A stretch of 64,000 bases of DNA, from positions 62,001 through 126,000 of the forward strand of contig NZ_JAAIJY010000001.1 in the NCBI RefSeq assembly GCF_011752065.1, read 5' to 3'. The notes under the pieces are model-generated. The model did not search any database. It saw only the letters and a list, made by a program, of their open reading frames with translations, and had not been told where the DNA came from. The position numbers and the translations under genes were made by a program. This document shows positions 20,105-27,890 of the stretch, piece by piece (the stretch's first letter is position 1; the number at the start of each line of letters is the position of its first letter). This stretch comes from Actinomyces sp. ZJ308 (GTDB lineage Bacteria; Actinomycetota; Actinomycetes; Actinomycetales; Actinomycetaceae).

Positions 20105-20736
20105 TCGCTGACGACTCCGTCCTGCTGCGAGAGGGCCTGGCCCTCATCCTGGCCGACGGCGGCCACGAGGTCGTTGGGGGAGTGGGCGACGGTGACGCCC
20201 TCGTGAGCGAGGCCCTGCGGCTGCGCCCCGACGTCGTCGTCGCCGACATCCGTATGCCTCCCTCCCACACCGATGAGGGCCTGCGCGCCACCACCCGTAT
20301 CCGCGCCCAGTGGCCGGGGGCTCCGGTCCTGCTGCTGAGCCAGTACGTCGTCGCCGGCTACCTGCCTGATCTCCTGGCCGACGGCGGAGGCGCCCTGGGC
20401 TACCTCCTCAAGGACCGGGTCGGAGACATCGATGCCTTCCTCGGGGCCGTCGAGCGGGTGGCGCGCGGCGAGCTGGTGCTCGACCCCGACGTCGTCTCCC
20501 AGGTCCTCCAGCGCGGACGGCGCAACGACCCGCTCGAGGAGCTCACGCCTCGGGAGCGGGAGGTCCTGGCTCTTATGGCCGAGGGTCGTACGAATGCCGG
20601 CATCGCCGAGGTCATGGTGGTCACGGAGGGCGCCGTGGAGAAGCACACCCAGCGGATCTTCGCCAAGCTCGGCCTGCTGCCCGACGCCGCCGTCCACCGA
20701 CGCGTCAAGGCCGTCCTGACGCTGCTGTCGCCCTGA
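20092..20736 (+). CDS. LuxR/NarL-type response regulator
   Basis: Cytosolic DNA-binding partner of the preceding kinase. Receiver domain with acidic pocket Asp7-Asp8, phospho-acceptor Asp52 (VVVADIRMPP) and the conserved Lys in YLLKDR near residue 108. The C-terminal LuxR helix-turn-helix is LTPREREVLALMAEGRTN through AVEKHTQRIFAKLGL. Length 214. GTG start within the end of the kinase gene. Its last 32 bases overlap the 3' end of the convergent serine hydrolase gene. Target genes are not evident. Confidence 0.93.
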   Translation: MRVLIADDSVLLREGLALILADGGHEVVGGVGDGDALVSEALRLRPDVVVADIRMPPSHTDEGLRATTRIRAQWPGAPVLLLSQYVVAGYLPDLLADGGGALGYLLKDRVGDIDAFLGAVERVARGELVLDPDVVSQVLQRGRRNDPLEELTPREREVLALMAEGRTNAGIAEVMVVTEGAVEKHTQRIFAKLGLLPDAAVHRRVKAVLTLLSP

Positions 20737-22000
20737 GTCCGCACAGGGACGCCGTCGCGGCCACGAGGAGCGCCAGGGCCAGTGCGCCCGCTGCTACGAG
20801 CGTCCCGGGCTCCCACAGCCACAGGTAGCGCATCGGGTATCCCGACCACATGAGTAGCCCGACGATGGATGAGGTCAGCGCCGTGAGCAGAGCGGTCCAC
20901 GTCAGTGCCGCGCGGCGTGAGCGCCACGTGAGGCCGGCAGCCATGATGAGGACAGCGCTTCCGAGGAGAGCGGTCGGCACGAGCGTGGCGGCGAACGAGC
21001 CGGCCTCGGTTGCCGGCTTGCGGCCGGTGCTTCGCTCGAAGGCCGCTCGGGCCACCGAGGCCAGCTCCTGCTCATGCAGGTATCCGGAGGCGTTGAGGAG
21101 CATGGCTACCCCGTCTCCGCTGGAGGTATCGAGATGGATGGCACTGAAGTAGCCGGGGACCGTGCCGGTGTGCCAGTGGGTGAGGCGTCCGTCATCCTCG
21201 CGGGTGAGACGCCAGCCTTCGGAGTACTGCTGTCCGTGCCGGCCGGTGTCCACCACGTCCGTCAGCTCCGGCTGCCTCGCATGCTGCTGGGCGAAGGCCG
21301 CGAGAGTACCGATGTCTCCGCACGTGTATCCGTAGGCACCGCCGGCGCCGTCGTAGCCGGAGTCGAGCGGGAGCGCTATAGGCCCGGCGAGCCGATGTCC
21401 CTGGATGCGGTGCTTGCAGAATTCCTGGCTGGCACCGGCACCTGGGAGGGTCTTGCTGAGGAGGCTGTGGTAGGAGCCTCCAGAGGCGGATTCCAGGACC
21501 GCCTGGAGATGCAGGTATCCCAGGCTCGAGTACTGGTACCCGCCTGCCGTGCTACTGGCTGGGTGGTCCGCGACGACGTCGCCGGCATTGGCCTCCGGCC
21601 GATCGACATCAAGCTCCTTGGCGCCGAAACCGAGACCGGAGGTGTGGTTGACCAGGTGGCGCACCGAGGCGCCCGTGCTGCCCGGCGCATACTGTGAGGC
21701 CGGCGCGTTCGGATCAAGGCGCCCCTGTGACTCCAGCTCACGAGCGACGGAGGCCGCGACCGGCTTGGACACCGATCCCCACAGGAACACCGAGTCCGGG
21801 TCCGCCTCGCCGAAGGTCTCGACCTGTACGACCTCTGCGTCCCTCAGAAGCGCGAAGGCGCCCGAGGGGGCGCCGGCGTCCTTCGCCTGGGAGATCGCGG
21901 TATCCAGCTCGGACCGTGATGCGGTTGCCGGTGACGAGGCGTGCAGCAGGGCTACTGCGGTCAGGAGTGCGGACAGTCTGAACCATAATTGAATGCTCAT
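20705..22000 (-). CDS. membrane-anchored serine hydrolase, beta-lactamase/DD-peptidase family
   Basis: Penicillin-binding-protein-like serine hydrolase facing the outside of the cell. An N-terminal signal peptide (hydrophobic residues 7-20, cleavage likely near Ala27) precedes the beta-lactamase-related domain. The nucleophile motif is SVSK (76-79), the second motif YSS (157-159, in place of the common YSN/YAN), and the third HTG (277-279). Three C-terminal membrane helices (about 335-355, 363-383, 392-418) anchor it. Substrate unknown; peptides, esters or D-amino-acid peptides are possible. Divergent from a broken TetR gene 34 bases away, which may have controlled it. Confidence 0.88.
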   Translation of the reverse strand: MSIQLWFRLSALLTAVALLHASSPATASRSELDTAISQAKDAGAPSGAFALLRDAEVVQVETFGEADPDSVFLWGSVSKPVAASVARELESQGRLDPNAPASQYAPGSTGASVRHLVNHTSGLGFGAKELDVDRPEANAGDVVADHPASSTAGGYQYSSLGYLHLQAVLESASGGSYHSLLSKTLPGAGASQEFCKHRIQGHRLAGPIALPLDSGYDGAGGAYGYTCGDIGTLAAFAQQHARQPELTDVVDTGRHGQQYSEGWRLTREDDGRLTHWHTGTVPGYFSAIHLDTSSGDGVAMLLNASGYLHEQELASVARAAFERSTGRKPATEAGSFAATLVPTALLGSAVLIMAAGLTWRSRRAALTWTALLTALTSSIVGLLMWSGYPMRYLWLWEPGTLVAAGALALALLVAATASLCGLRATAASGRP

Positions 22001-22034
22001 ACGGTATTGATATCACGGCGTTACCATCTCCTCC
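22001..22034. promoter_or_regulatory. 34-bp divergent promoter between serine hydrolase and TetR remnant
   Basis: The short AT-richer gap holds a TACCAT hexamer at 22022-22027, seven bases before the TetR ATG. It also holds an imperfect inverted repeat, GGTA near 22003 and TACC near 22022, around gatatc. This is the expected place for an autoregulatory TetR operator. The operator assignment is inferred only. Confidence 0.4.
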
Positions 22035-22658
22035 ATGGCACGAACCGCGGATCATGATGCGCGCCGCCGACAGATGGCCCGGGCTGCGCGCGACGTCGCC
22101 CTGGATGAGGGGCTCTCCGGAGTCACGGTGGCCTCTGTGGCTCGCCGTGCCGGTGTGTCAGTCGGGCTGGTGCAGCACTACTTCTCGTCCAAGGGCGAGC
22201 TGATGCAGCGTGTCTTTGTCGATCTGCTGGCCGACGTCGATAGCCGTGTCGCCACGATCGTGGAGCAGGGGTAGGAGGAGGCCGCTTCCATACGCGAGAT
22301 GGCTGTCCTCGGCCTGGCTGAGCTCCTCCCCCTGGACGCCGCAAGGATCCGTGAGTGCCAGGTGCGCCGGGAGTTCCACGCCTTGGCTGCGGGAGATGAG
22401 GGGATCGCAGCGGTTGCTCGGGATTCTGACCGCGCCTTTCGCGAAAGACTCACCGGCGTGGTCCGCAACGCCCAGCGGTGCGGGGAGGCTGCACCCGACG
22501 TGGAGCCTGACAGGGTTGCTCAGCGGATGTGGGTCACCGTCGTCGGAATCGGTGCCACGATGCTGCTCGACCCGAGTCTTTCCGGGATCGAGCTGCTGCA
22601 GGACGCAGTCGCAACCGCCTTCCCTCACCCCTGTGGGCGTCAGCGGTCCGTCAGATAG
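22035..22658 (+). pseudogene. TetR family regulator interrupted by an in-frame amber codon
   Basis: The first 79 codons encode a complete TetR DNA-binding domain: helix-turn-helix VTVASVARRAGVSVGLVQHYFSSKGEL. Codon 80 is TAG at 22272-22274. The same frame then continues without another stop to 22658 and encodes a normal C-terminal ligand-binding part (EEAASIREMAVLGLAELL onward). The whole would be a 207-residue protein of typical length. Unless the stop is read through or is a sequencing error, the product is a truncated DNA-binding fragment and the downstream ATG at 22299 is not a real start. Immediately downstream is a 23-base tandem duplication. Confidence 0.85.
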
Positions 22659-22691
22659 GTCTGCGCGCCGAGGTGCGCCGAGGTGCGACGA

Positions 22692-22737
22692 CGTCCTCGG
22701 GCTCACGTCTCAGGCGTCCTCGGGCTCACGTCTCAGG
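22692..22737. repeat. perfect 23-bp tandem duplication
   Basis: The unit starting cgtcctcgggctcacg occurs twice back to back (22692-22714 and 22715-22737), just after the TetR remnant. Immediately before it a ten-base unit, gccgaggtgc, is also doubled. This looks like replication slippage in decaying sequence. Confidence 0.9.
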
Positions 22738-22748
22738 TGAGTGGCGTC

Positions 22749-23246
22749 CTAGCGGTAGTTGACGAACTGAAGGGCGGCGTCGACGTCGAGGTTCTTGAGC
22801 AGGGCGATGGCCGTCTGGAGGTCGTCGCGGGACTTGGAGGTCACGCGGACCTCATCGCCCTGGATCGTGGCCTTGACGCTCTTGGGGCCCTCGTCGCGGA
22901 TCGCCTTGGTGATCCTCTTGGCGACCTCCTGGGTGAGTCCTTCGCGCAGCGGGCAGACCAGGCGGTAGATCTTGCCCGAGGGGCGCGGCTCCTTGTCGCC
23001 CAGGTCCAGGGCCTTGAGTGAGACGCCGCGCCGGAAGAGCTTGGACTCCAGGACGTCCAGGATCGCCAGGACCCGCTCAGCCGAGTTGGCCTCCAGGGTG
23101 ATGGTGTCGCCGGACAGGCTCACGGAGGCGTCGACGCCGCGGAAGTCGTAGCGCTGGGAGATCTCCTTGGCGCACTGGTTGACGGCGTTGTCCACCTCCT
23201 GGCGGTCGAGGCGGGAGACGACGTCGAAGGAGGAGTCGTTGGCCAT
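22749..23246 (-). CDS. yajQ: YajQ family cyclic-di-GMP/nucleotide-binding protein
   Basis: Small cytosolic protein of the UPF0234/YajQ family. Members bind RNA or nucleotides, and some were reported to bind cyclic di-GMP. The 165-residue product has the family N-terminus [20 protein letters not shown], then YDFRG and the C-terminal LQFVNYR. ATG preceded by AAAGGAC. It stands between the TetR remnant and the tRNA cluster and has no evident operon partner. Role in this organism unknown. Confidence 0.93.
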   Translation of the reverse strand: MANDSSFDVVSRLDRQEVDNAVNQCAKEISQRYDFRGVDASVSLSGDTITLEANSAERVLAILDVLESKLFRRGVSLKALDLGDKEPRPSGKIYRLVCPLREGLTQEVAKRITKAIRDEGPKSVKATIQGDEVRVTSKSRDDLQTAIALLKNLDVDAALQFVNYR

Positions 23247-23404
23247 GGCGGCAGTCCTTTCCGGGGTGGGACTTCAGTCGGGGCGAGTCTAGGCGGGTTG
23301 TTCTGTGAGGAGGGTCCTACGGGGGCGATTGGCGCAGCGCACCGCCGCCTTGCTATTCTTCCACGGCGCCAAGCGATGGCCGAGAGGCCGGAGCGCGGAG
23401 CCGA

Positions 23405-23486
23405 GGCGGGTTGCCCGAGCGGCCAATGGGAGCTGACTGTAAATCAGCCGCGTAATGCTACGGGGGTTCGAATCCCTCACCCGCCA
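23405..23486 (+). tRNA. tRNA-Tyr (GTA)
   Basis: Acceptor arms GGCGGGT and ACCCGCC pair perfectly. The anticodon stem GCTGA/TCAGC encloses CTGTAAA with anticodon GTA at 23439-23441. A long variable arm marks a class II tRNA, as expected for bacterial tyrosine. The T loop is GTTCGAATC. The discriminator is A and the CCA end is not encoded. Confidence 0.95.
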
Positions 23487-23599
23487 CGCTGATCACTCGT
23501 TGATCGCATCTCGCCCCCATCGGCGAGGCCCGCAGTGAGCGAAGCCACGGCGGACCGAATTGCCAGCGCGGTTCGGATCTGCCTACGATTCGGCTCGTT

Positions 23600-23672
23600 G
23601 CCCCGATAGCTCAGTCGGCAGAGCGTCTCCATGGTAAGGAGAAGGTCAAGGGTTCGATTCCCTTTCGGGGCT
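23600..23672 (+). tRNA. tRNA-Thr (GGT)
   Basis: 73 bases. Acceptor GCCCCGA pairs with TCGGGGC. D arm TAGCTCAGTCGGCAGAGC; anticodon stem TCTCC/GGAGA around ATGGTAA gives anticodon GGT. T arm AAGGGTTCGATTCCCTT. CCA not encoded. Confidence 0.95.
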
Positions 23673-23710
23673 CTCGCAGCGGGGGCCACTGGCCCCCATT
23701 GTGTTCCTAT

Positions 23711-23784
23711 GGCGAGGTAGCTCAGCTGGTTAGAGCGCACGACTCATAATCGTGAGGTCGAGGGTTCGAGTCCCTCCCCCGCTA
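23711..23784 (+). tRNA. tRNA-Met (CAT), elongator type
   Basis: D arm TAGCTCAGCTGGTTAGAGC; anticodon stem CACGA/TCGTG around CTCATAA gives CAT. T arm GAGGGTTCGAGTCCCTC. The acceptor arms GGCGAGG and CCCCGCT pair except for one A-C mismatch and a terminal G-T. No initiator features (C1-A72, three G-C pairs in the anticodon stem), so elongator Met, or less likely the Ile2 tRNA whose C34 is modified. Confidence 0.85.
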
Positions 23785-23845
23785 CGCAAGGTTTCGAGTA
23801 CAGCGCACCCGTCGCATGCTCGAGGATCGACACGAGGAGACAAAC

Positions 23846-24016
23846 GTGGCCAGCAAGTCCGCCGACGTTCGCCCCAAGATCACTCTGGCCTGCTCGGAGT
23901 GCAAGGAGCGGAACTACATCACCAAGAAGAACCGTCGGAACACCCCCGACCGTCTCAGCATCTCCAAGTTCTGCTCGCGCTGCGGCAAGCACACCGAGCA
24001 CCGCGAGACCCGCTGA
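23846..24016 (+). CDS. rpmG: 50S ribosomal protein L33, zinc-binding type
   Basis: 56-residue component of the large ribosomal subunit. It contains two CxxC pairs, CSEC and CSRC, and so is the zinc-containing form rather than the zinc-free paralogue. The GTG at 23846 is preceded by GAGGAG and gives the family N-terminus [19 protein letters not shown]. Lies 61 bases after the tRNA-Met gene, a common arrangement. A stem-loop follows at 24064-24090. Confidence 0.96.
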   Translation: MASKSADVRPKITLACSECKERNYITKKNRRNTPDRLSISKFCSRCGKHTEHRETR

Positions 24017-24063
24017 GCAGCGCGTTCCGATCTCGGGAGCAGCCACCTGCAACCGAGGAGCAG

Positions 24064-24090
24064 GCCCCGTCGGCATGATGTCGGCGGGGC
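24064..24090 (+). terminator. stem-loop after rpmG
   Basis: Arms gccccgtcggc (24064-24074) and gtcggcggggc (24080-24090) form an 11-pair stem with two G-T pairs around ATGAT, followed by TTCG rather than a T run. Position supports a transcription terminator for the tRNA/rpmG unit. Confidence 0.65.
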
Positions 24091-24115
24091 TTCGTCGTGC
24101 CCGGGGGAGACCGCC

Positions 24116-24121
24116 TAGCAT
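24116..24121 (+). promoter_or_regulatory. -10 element TAGCAT for a leaderless MaoC-gene transcript
   Basis: Hexamer seven bases before the GTG at 24129. It supports that start over the in-frame ATG at 24075, which lies inside the preceding terminator stem. Confidence 0.6.
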
Positions 24122-24128
24122 CGGTGAC

Positions 24129-24968
24129 GTGAACGGTTCCAGCCCCTTAGACGACCTCGTTGAGCGGCTCGCAGCGGTCCTCTCCGGGATCCTTGCGACG
24201 GGGTCGTCCGCACCGTCAGGACCGCCAGAGCTCACCGGGATGGAGGCGGGTCGTCTCGCTCGGCGTGGGGCGGCGGCGGTTCTCCCCGCAGTCCTGGCCA
24301 TGCAGCAGGTCCAGGAGCGGGTGCGGTCCCGTGGGACAGCCGCCGCCTGGGATGGTCTGCTGCACCGTCGCTGCCTCATGGAGCCGATCCCCTCGCGCGT
24401 TGATGGGGCCGAGCCGTCCTCCGGTGCCGGAGGGTGTACCGATGGGCCGGTGCTTCACCGGAACAGCCGCGCGGGCTGGGAGCTTCTCCGGGCGACGAGC
24501 GAGGTGGAGACGGGCGGGCAGTGCTGGCGGGTGACCCACGAGCTCGCCCGACGCGCCCCGGCGCCTCAGGTGACCGCGGCTCGGGCGGGGAAACTCACGG
24601 AGTCCGGGGCCGGATTTGATCCGCCGCCAAGCGCCCGCTTCTACCGGCTCACCCGCGGCGACATCGCCACCTGGGCGGAGGCCACTGGGGACGGCAATCC
24701 CATCCACCTCCTTGCCGGCAGAGCGGCCGAGGTCGGCCTGCGGGCCGGTCCCGACGACGTCGTGGCCCACGGACTTCTGCTCGGCGCACTCAGCCTCGCT
24801 CTCGACCAGTCTTCACCTGATCGGCGTATTTCCCTGAAATTCATTGGTTCTGCTGATGTTCCGGCTTCCCCTCGGGGTGGGGCGGCGCCCTGGGCGACGC
24901 TCGCTGCCGATCCCGACGGCGTTGTCGTCAGCAAGGGTCGTCGCATCGTTCTGCGACGCGGGCGATGA
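24129..24968 (+). CDS. MaoC-like hydratase/dehydratase domain protein
   Basis: Hot-dog-fold protein of the (R)-specific enoyl hydratase type. In actinobacteria such a gene often follows rpmG (for example the mycobacterial had genes). The C-terminal half has the hydratase-2 signature: DIATWAEATGDGNPIH with the catalytic Asp/His, then VVAHGLLLGALSLA. The N-terminal half is less recognisable, perhaps a degenerate second hot dog. The GTG at 24129 gives 279 residues. Role in fatty-acid or lipid modification is inferred. No murB follows, unlike in many relatives. Confidence 0.75.
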   Translation: MNGSSPLDDLVERLAAVLSGILATGSSAPSGPPELTGMEAGRLARRGAAAVLPAVLAMQQVQERVRSRGTAAAWDGLLHRRCLMEPIPSRVDGAEPSSGAGGCTDGPVLHRNSRAGWELLRATSEVETGGQCWRVTHELARRAPAPQVTAARAGKLTESGAGFDPPPSARFYRLTRGDIATWAEATGDGNPIHLLAGRAAEVGLRAGPDDVVAHGLLLGALSLALDQSSPDRRISLKFIGSADVPASPRGGAAPWATLAADPDGVVVSKGRRIVLRRGR

Positions 24969-25468
24969 CGCCCGGCCCATGCCGCTGGACAGTGACGGTT
25001 GCATGTGCTGATCGACCCCCTATCGCCCCGTGAGGAAAAAATGATTACCTGCTGGAGGGAATTCTGACGGGGATTCACTGTTGTCTCGACGGTGTCGAGA
25101 TGAGAGGGTGGAAACGAATTGTCGACCCACTCCAATCATCGGTCAGTGGGGATGATAACGTGAAAAAGGTGGGTAATTACAATGTCAATCTGATGGATGT
25201 CAGGGTGACATGAAGACAGTGCGGAAATTCCTTTCAGGCAGGGTGCAGGTGTGCACTGACCCCCGTCTTATCAGCGAAAAGTAGGCCTGCGATCAGTGTC
25301 TTCGCAGTTGTCTGACGTTCTGAGTGACTGTACCGACATGCTGACGGTCTGACCGAGTGTGATAAAAAAGAAGTGGAGTTGCACTTGTATGAAAGCCCAA
25401 GGCAGTCGGCAAGTGAGCGCTTAAGGGTTCGCGACCTATCCGGGTCGGTGCTGAGAGGAGTCGATAAG
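24969..25468. other. 500-bp AT-richer intergenic region before the MarR gene
   Basis: AT-richer than the flanks. Contains a short stem ctcgac/gtcgag at 25085-25099 and a 37-codon open frame starting ATG at 25100 with no recognisable product. The MarR frame itself is open from a GTG at 25373, but the better start is downstream. Probably a long regulatory leader or control region. No known riboswitch was recognised. Confidence 0.4.
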
Positions 25469-26173
25469 GTGATTACCGCAGAACGGACGATGGTGGAGCC
25501 GACGACCTACACTGAGGACGTCGAGATGAAGTGGACTCAGAGCGATCAGGAAGCCGTCGAAGCCACCTACAGCCAGGAGTCGGCTGGGGCCGCCGGCCAG
25601 AGCGAGTGCGGCCAGGAGCCGGCCGGAACCTGTGGTCAGGCGCCTGCTCAGACCTGCGGCCAGAGCGACTCAGCGGCGCAGCCGGACGGCTTCCGCCGGC
25701 TCGATGAGATCGAGATGGACGCCTGGCGCTCCTTCCTGGCGGCCTCCACCTCCGTCACCGCCCGCCTCAACCGGGAGCTCGAGGCCGGCTGCGGCATCTC
25801 GATGCACGAGTACGAGATCCTGGTGCGCCTGTCCGAGGCGCCCGACCGCACCCTGCGCATGTCCACCCTCGCCGAGCACGTCTCCCACTCCCGCTCCCGC
25901 CTGACCCACACGGTGCGGCGCCTTGAGAACGTGGGGTACGTCGAGCGCAGCTCCTGCGACTCGGATCGCCGGGGCGTCAACTGCGCGCTGACCCAGGTGG
26001 GTCTCGACTTCCTGCGCGCGGCCGCGCCGGTGCACCTCGACGGCGTGCGCCGCCATGTCATCGACAGGCTCTCTCGTGAGCAGCAGGTCGCCCTGGCCGA
26101 GCTCATGACGGTCATCGCCCAGGCTCCGGACTCCTCGGGGGCCTCGGCGCCGTCGGCCTCCTCGGCCTCCTGA
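25469..26173 (+). CDS. MarR family transcriptional regulator with Cys/Gln-rich N-terminal extension
   Basis: Winged helix-turn-helix regulator. The core begins near RLDEIEMDAWRSFLAAST and holds the recognition region LAEHVSHSRSRLTHTVRRLE and wing VERSSCDSDRRG. Before it, about 60 residues form an extension in which CGQ occurs three times. A Ser/Ala-rich tail ends the protein. The GTG at 25469 is preferred because AGGAG lies eight bases upstream; alternatives are 25373 (GTG) and 25490 (ATG). The several cysteines could sense redox or metal, but this is inference. Targets unknown. Confidence 0.8.
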   Translation: MITAERTMVEPTTYTEDVEMKWTQSDQEAVEATYSQESAGAAGQSECGQEPAGTCGQAPAQTCGQSDSAAQPDGFRRLDEIEMDAWRSFLAASTSVTARLNRELEAGCGISMHEYEILVRLSEAPDRTLRMSTLAEHVSHSRSRLTHTVRRLENVGYVERSSCDSDRRGVNCALTQVGLDFLRAAAPVHLDGVRRHVIDRLSREQQVALAELMTVIAQAPDSSGASAPSASSAS

Positions 26174-26210
26174 CGCTGCGGGTCGGCCGTCCGCGGATCG
26201 GTGGGCGTCG

Positions 26211-26864
26211 TCAGTCGGTTCCACGGCCGGCCGGCGGCGTCCACAGATCCGTCCAACGCACCCCCAGGTCGGCCAGGAGACGGCGCAGCAAAGGCAGGGA
26301 GATGCCGACGACCCCGTGCGGGTCGCCGTCGATCCCCTCGATGAAGGCGCCTCCCAGACCGTCGATGGTGAAGGCGCCGGCGCACCACAGAGGCTCGCCG
26401 CTGGCGATGTAGGCCTCGACCTCGGCCCGGGAGGGGGAGCCGAAACGGATGGTGGCCGAGCTGACCCCCTCGGCGATGGCCCCGTCCGCGGTGCGCACCA
26501 GGAAGTGCCCCGTGTACAGAGTGCCGGTGCTCCCACTCATCATCCGCCAGCGCTCGCGGGCTTGCGCGGCATCGGCGGGCTTGCCGACGACCCGTCCCTC
26601 GATCTCCAGCATGGAGTCGCAGCCCACGACCACCTCGGCCTCCTGCGCGCCGGTGGAGTCCGCGACGTCGAGCGCCTTGGCCCGGGCCAGGGCCTGCACC
26701 TGCTCGGCTGCGCTGGGAGCCGTCAGGCCCGAGGTCCGACGCCGCTCGGTCAGCTCGCCGAGCACGGCGTCCTCATCGACCGAGGAGACCCGTACCAGCG
26801 GGTCGATACCGGCGGCTCGCAGGGTGGCCAGACGGCCCGATGACTTCGAAGCCAGGATAATCAC
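26211..26864 (-). CDS. maf: Maf family nucleotide pyrophosphatase
   Basis: House-cleaning nucleoside triphosphate pyrophosphatase of the Maf/septum-formation family. It hydrolyses non-canonical or modified nucleotides. The N-terminus IILASKSSGRLATLRAAG replaces the usual ASxSPRR. Further family motifs are CDSMLEIEGRVVGKP with the catalytic Asp region, GSTGTLYTGH and GAFTIDGLGGAFIEGIDGD. Length 217. GTG start at 26864, six bases after a TAGGGT hexamer. Divergent from birA, 40 bases away. Confidence 0.93.
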   Translation of the reverse strand: MIILASKSSGRLATLRAAGIDPLVRVSSVDEDAVLGELTERRRTSGLTAPSAAEQVQALARAKALDVADSTGAQEAEVVVGCDSMLEIEGRVVGKPADAAQARERWRMMSGSTGTLYTGHFLVRTADGAIAEGVSSATIRFGSPSRAEVEAYIASGEPLWCAGAFTIDGLGGAFIEGIDGDPHGVVGISLPLLRRLLADLGVRWTDLWTPPAGRGTD

Positions 26865-26870
26865 GGAGCC

Positions 26871-26876
26871 ACCCTA
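26871..26876 (-). promoter_or_regulatory. -10 element TAGGGT for leaderless maf
   Basis: Reads TAGGGT on the minus strand with six bases before the GTG at 26864. Confidence 0.55.
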
Positions 26877-26892
26877 TACGGCCCCGGCCGGC

Positions 26893-26898
26893 TAGGCT
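26893..26898 (+). promoter_or_regulatory. -10 element TAGGCT for leaderless birA
   Basis: Hexamer with six bases before the ATG at 26905. Maf and birA -10 boxes lie back to back within 28 bases. Confidence 0.6.
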
Positions 26899-26904
26899 CG
26901 GCAC

Positions 26905-27804
26905 ATGAGCTCAGGCAGCAGCCCCTTCTCACGTCTTGTCACCGTCCCGGTCACCGGATCGACCCAGGATGATCTGCGCGGCGCCCTCACGGGGGGTGAG
27001 GCCGGCTCCTGGCCGCACCTGTCGGCCCTTCGAGCGCTGAGGCAGACCGCCGGCAGGGGACGATCCGGACGGGCCTGGGTCACCCCCGACGACGGCGCCC
27101 TGCTGGTCTCCGTGGTCCTGCGACCTCTTGTTCCGGCTGAGCGCCTGGCCTGGCTGCCGCTGCTGGCCGGCCTGGCCGTGCGAGACGCCCTGGAACCCTT
27201 CGTCGACGACCTTCCCTGGCGGTTGGGCACCAAGTGGCCCAACGACGTCGTCGCCGTTCCCGAGGACCCGTCAGCGGTCCCCGCGGTCCCCGGCTGGGCC
27301 GGCACCCGCAAGATCGCCGGTGTTCTCAGTGAGCTCGTCACCCCGGAGCCCAGCGAGAGCCGTGCCGCCCGGCGAGCCGCGCCCGACGAGGTGCCGGCCG
27401 GCCGCGATGAGGCCCCGATGGTCATCCTCGGCGTCGGTGTCAACATCGGCCAGGACGTCGATGACCTGCCGGTGGCCTGGGCGGGCTCGCTACGCACCCT
27501 CGGGGCGGCGGATACCGGTGGGGATGCAGCGCAGGCCGTCCTGACGGCGGTCGGCCGTCGGATGGCCGGGGTCCTGGAGCAGTGGGAGGCGGTGGGCGGT
27601 GACGTCGACGCCGGGGACGGGGGACTCGGGCGCCGTTTGCGCTCGGTGCTGACCACTCTGGGGCAGCGGGTCAGTGTCCAGGCTCCCGACGGCGAGCTCA
27701 GTGGACTGGCGCTCGACGTCACCCCCGCCCTGGTGCTGCGTACCCAGGAGCGCGACGTCGCGGTCCGCGCGGGGGACGTGACGCTCGTACGCGTCAAGGG
27801 CTGA
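26905..27804 (+). CDS. birA: biotin--[acetyl-CoA-carboxylase] ligase
   Basis: Activates biotin with ATP and attaches it to biotin-carboxyl-carrier domains of carboxylases. Motifs seen: STQDDL at the N-terminus, GRGRSGRAWVTP (biotinyl-AMP loop), KWPNDV and the catalytic Lys region KIAGVLSE, ending with the small C-terminal SH3-like domain. Length 299. There is no N-terminal helix-turn-helix, so this is a single-function ligase and not a BirA-type repressor. It has an insertion of variable Pro/Val-rich residues between KWPNDV and KIAGVL. Confidence 0.93.
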   Translation: MSSGSSPFSRLVTVPVTGSTQDDLRGALTGGEAGSWPHLSALRALRQTAGRGRSGRAWVTPDDGALLVSVVLRPLVPAERLAWLPLLAGLAVRDALEPFVDDLPWRLGTKWPNDVVAVPEDPSAVPAVPGWAGTRKIAGVLSELVTPEPSESRAARRAAPDEVPAGRDEAPMVILGVGVNIGQDVDDLPVAWAGSLRTLGAADTGGDAAQAVLTAVGRRMAGVLEQWEAVGGDVDAGDGGLGRRLRSVLTTLGQRVSVQAPDGELSGLALDVTPALVLRTQERDVAVRAGDVTLVRVKG

Positions 27805-27878
27805 GGCCTCACCGGTTGCTAAGCGATTGCTGTCCCGAGGAATGGATCGCCCGATGAGCATCCTCCTGTGATCTGCGC

Positions 27879-27884
27879 TACTCT
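27879..27884 (+). promoter_or_regulatory. -10 element TACTCT for a leaderless cyclase transcript
   Basis: Hexamer with six bases before the GTG at 27891. No Shine-Dalgarno. Confidence 0.55.
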
Positions 27885-27890
27885 GGCAGG

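Noticed and set aside
22299-22658. Separate gene starting at the ATG at 22299
   Set aside because: It is in the same frame as the TetR DNA-binding domain and is simply its C-terminal part after the amber codon.
25100-25213. 37-codon open frame upstream of the MarR gene
   Set aside because: No clear ribosome site, homology or composition support; more likely part of a regulatory leader.
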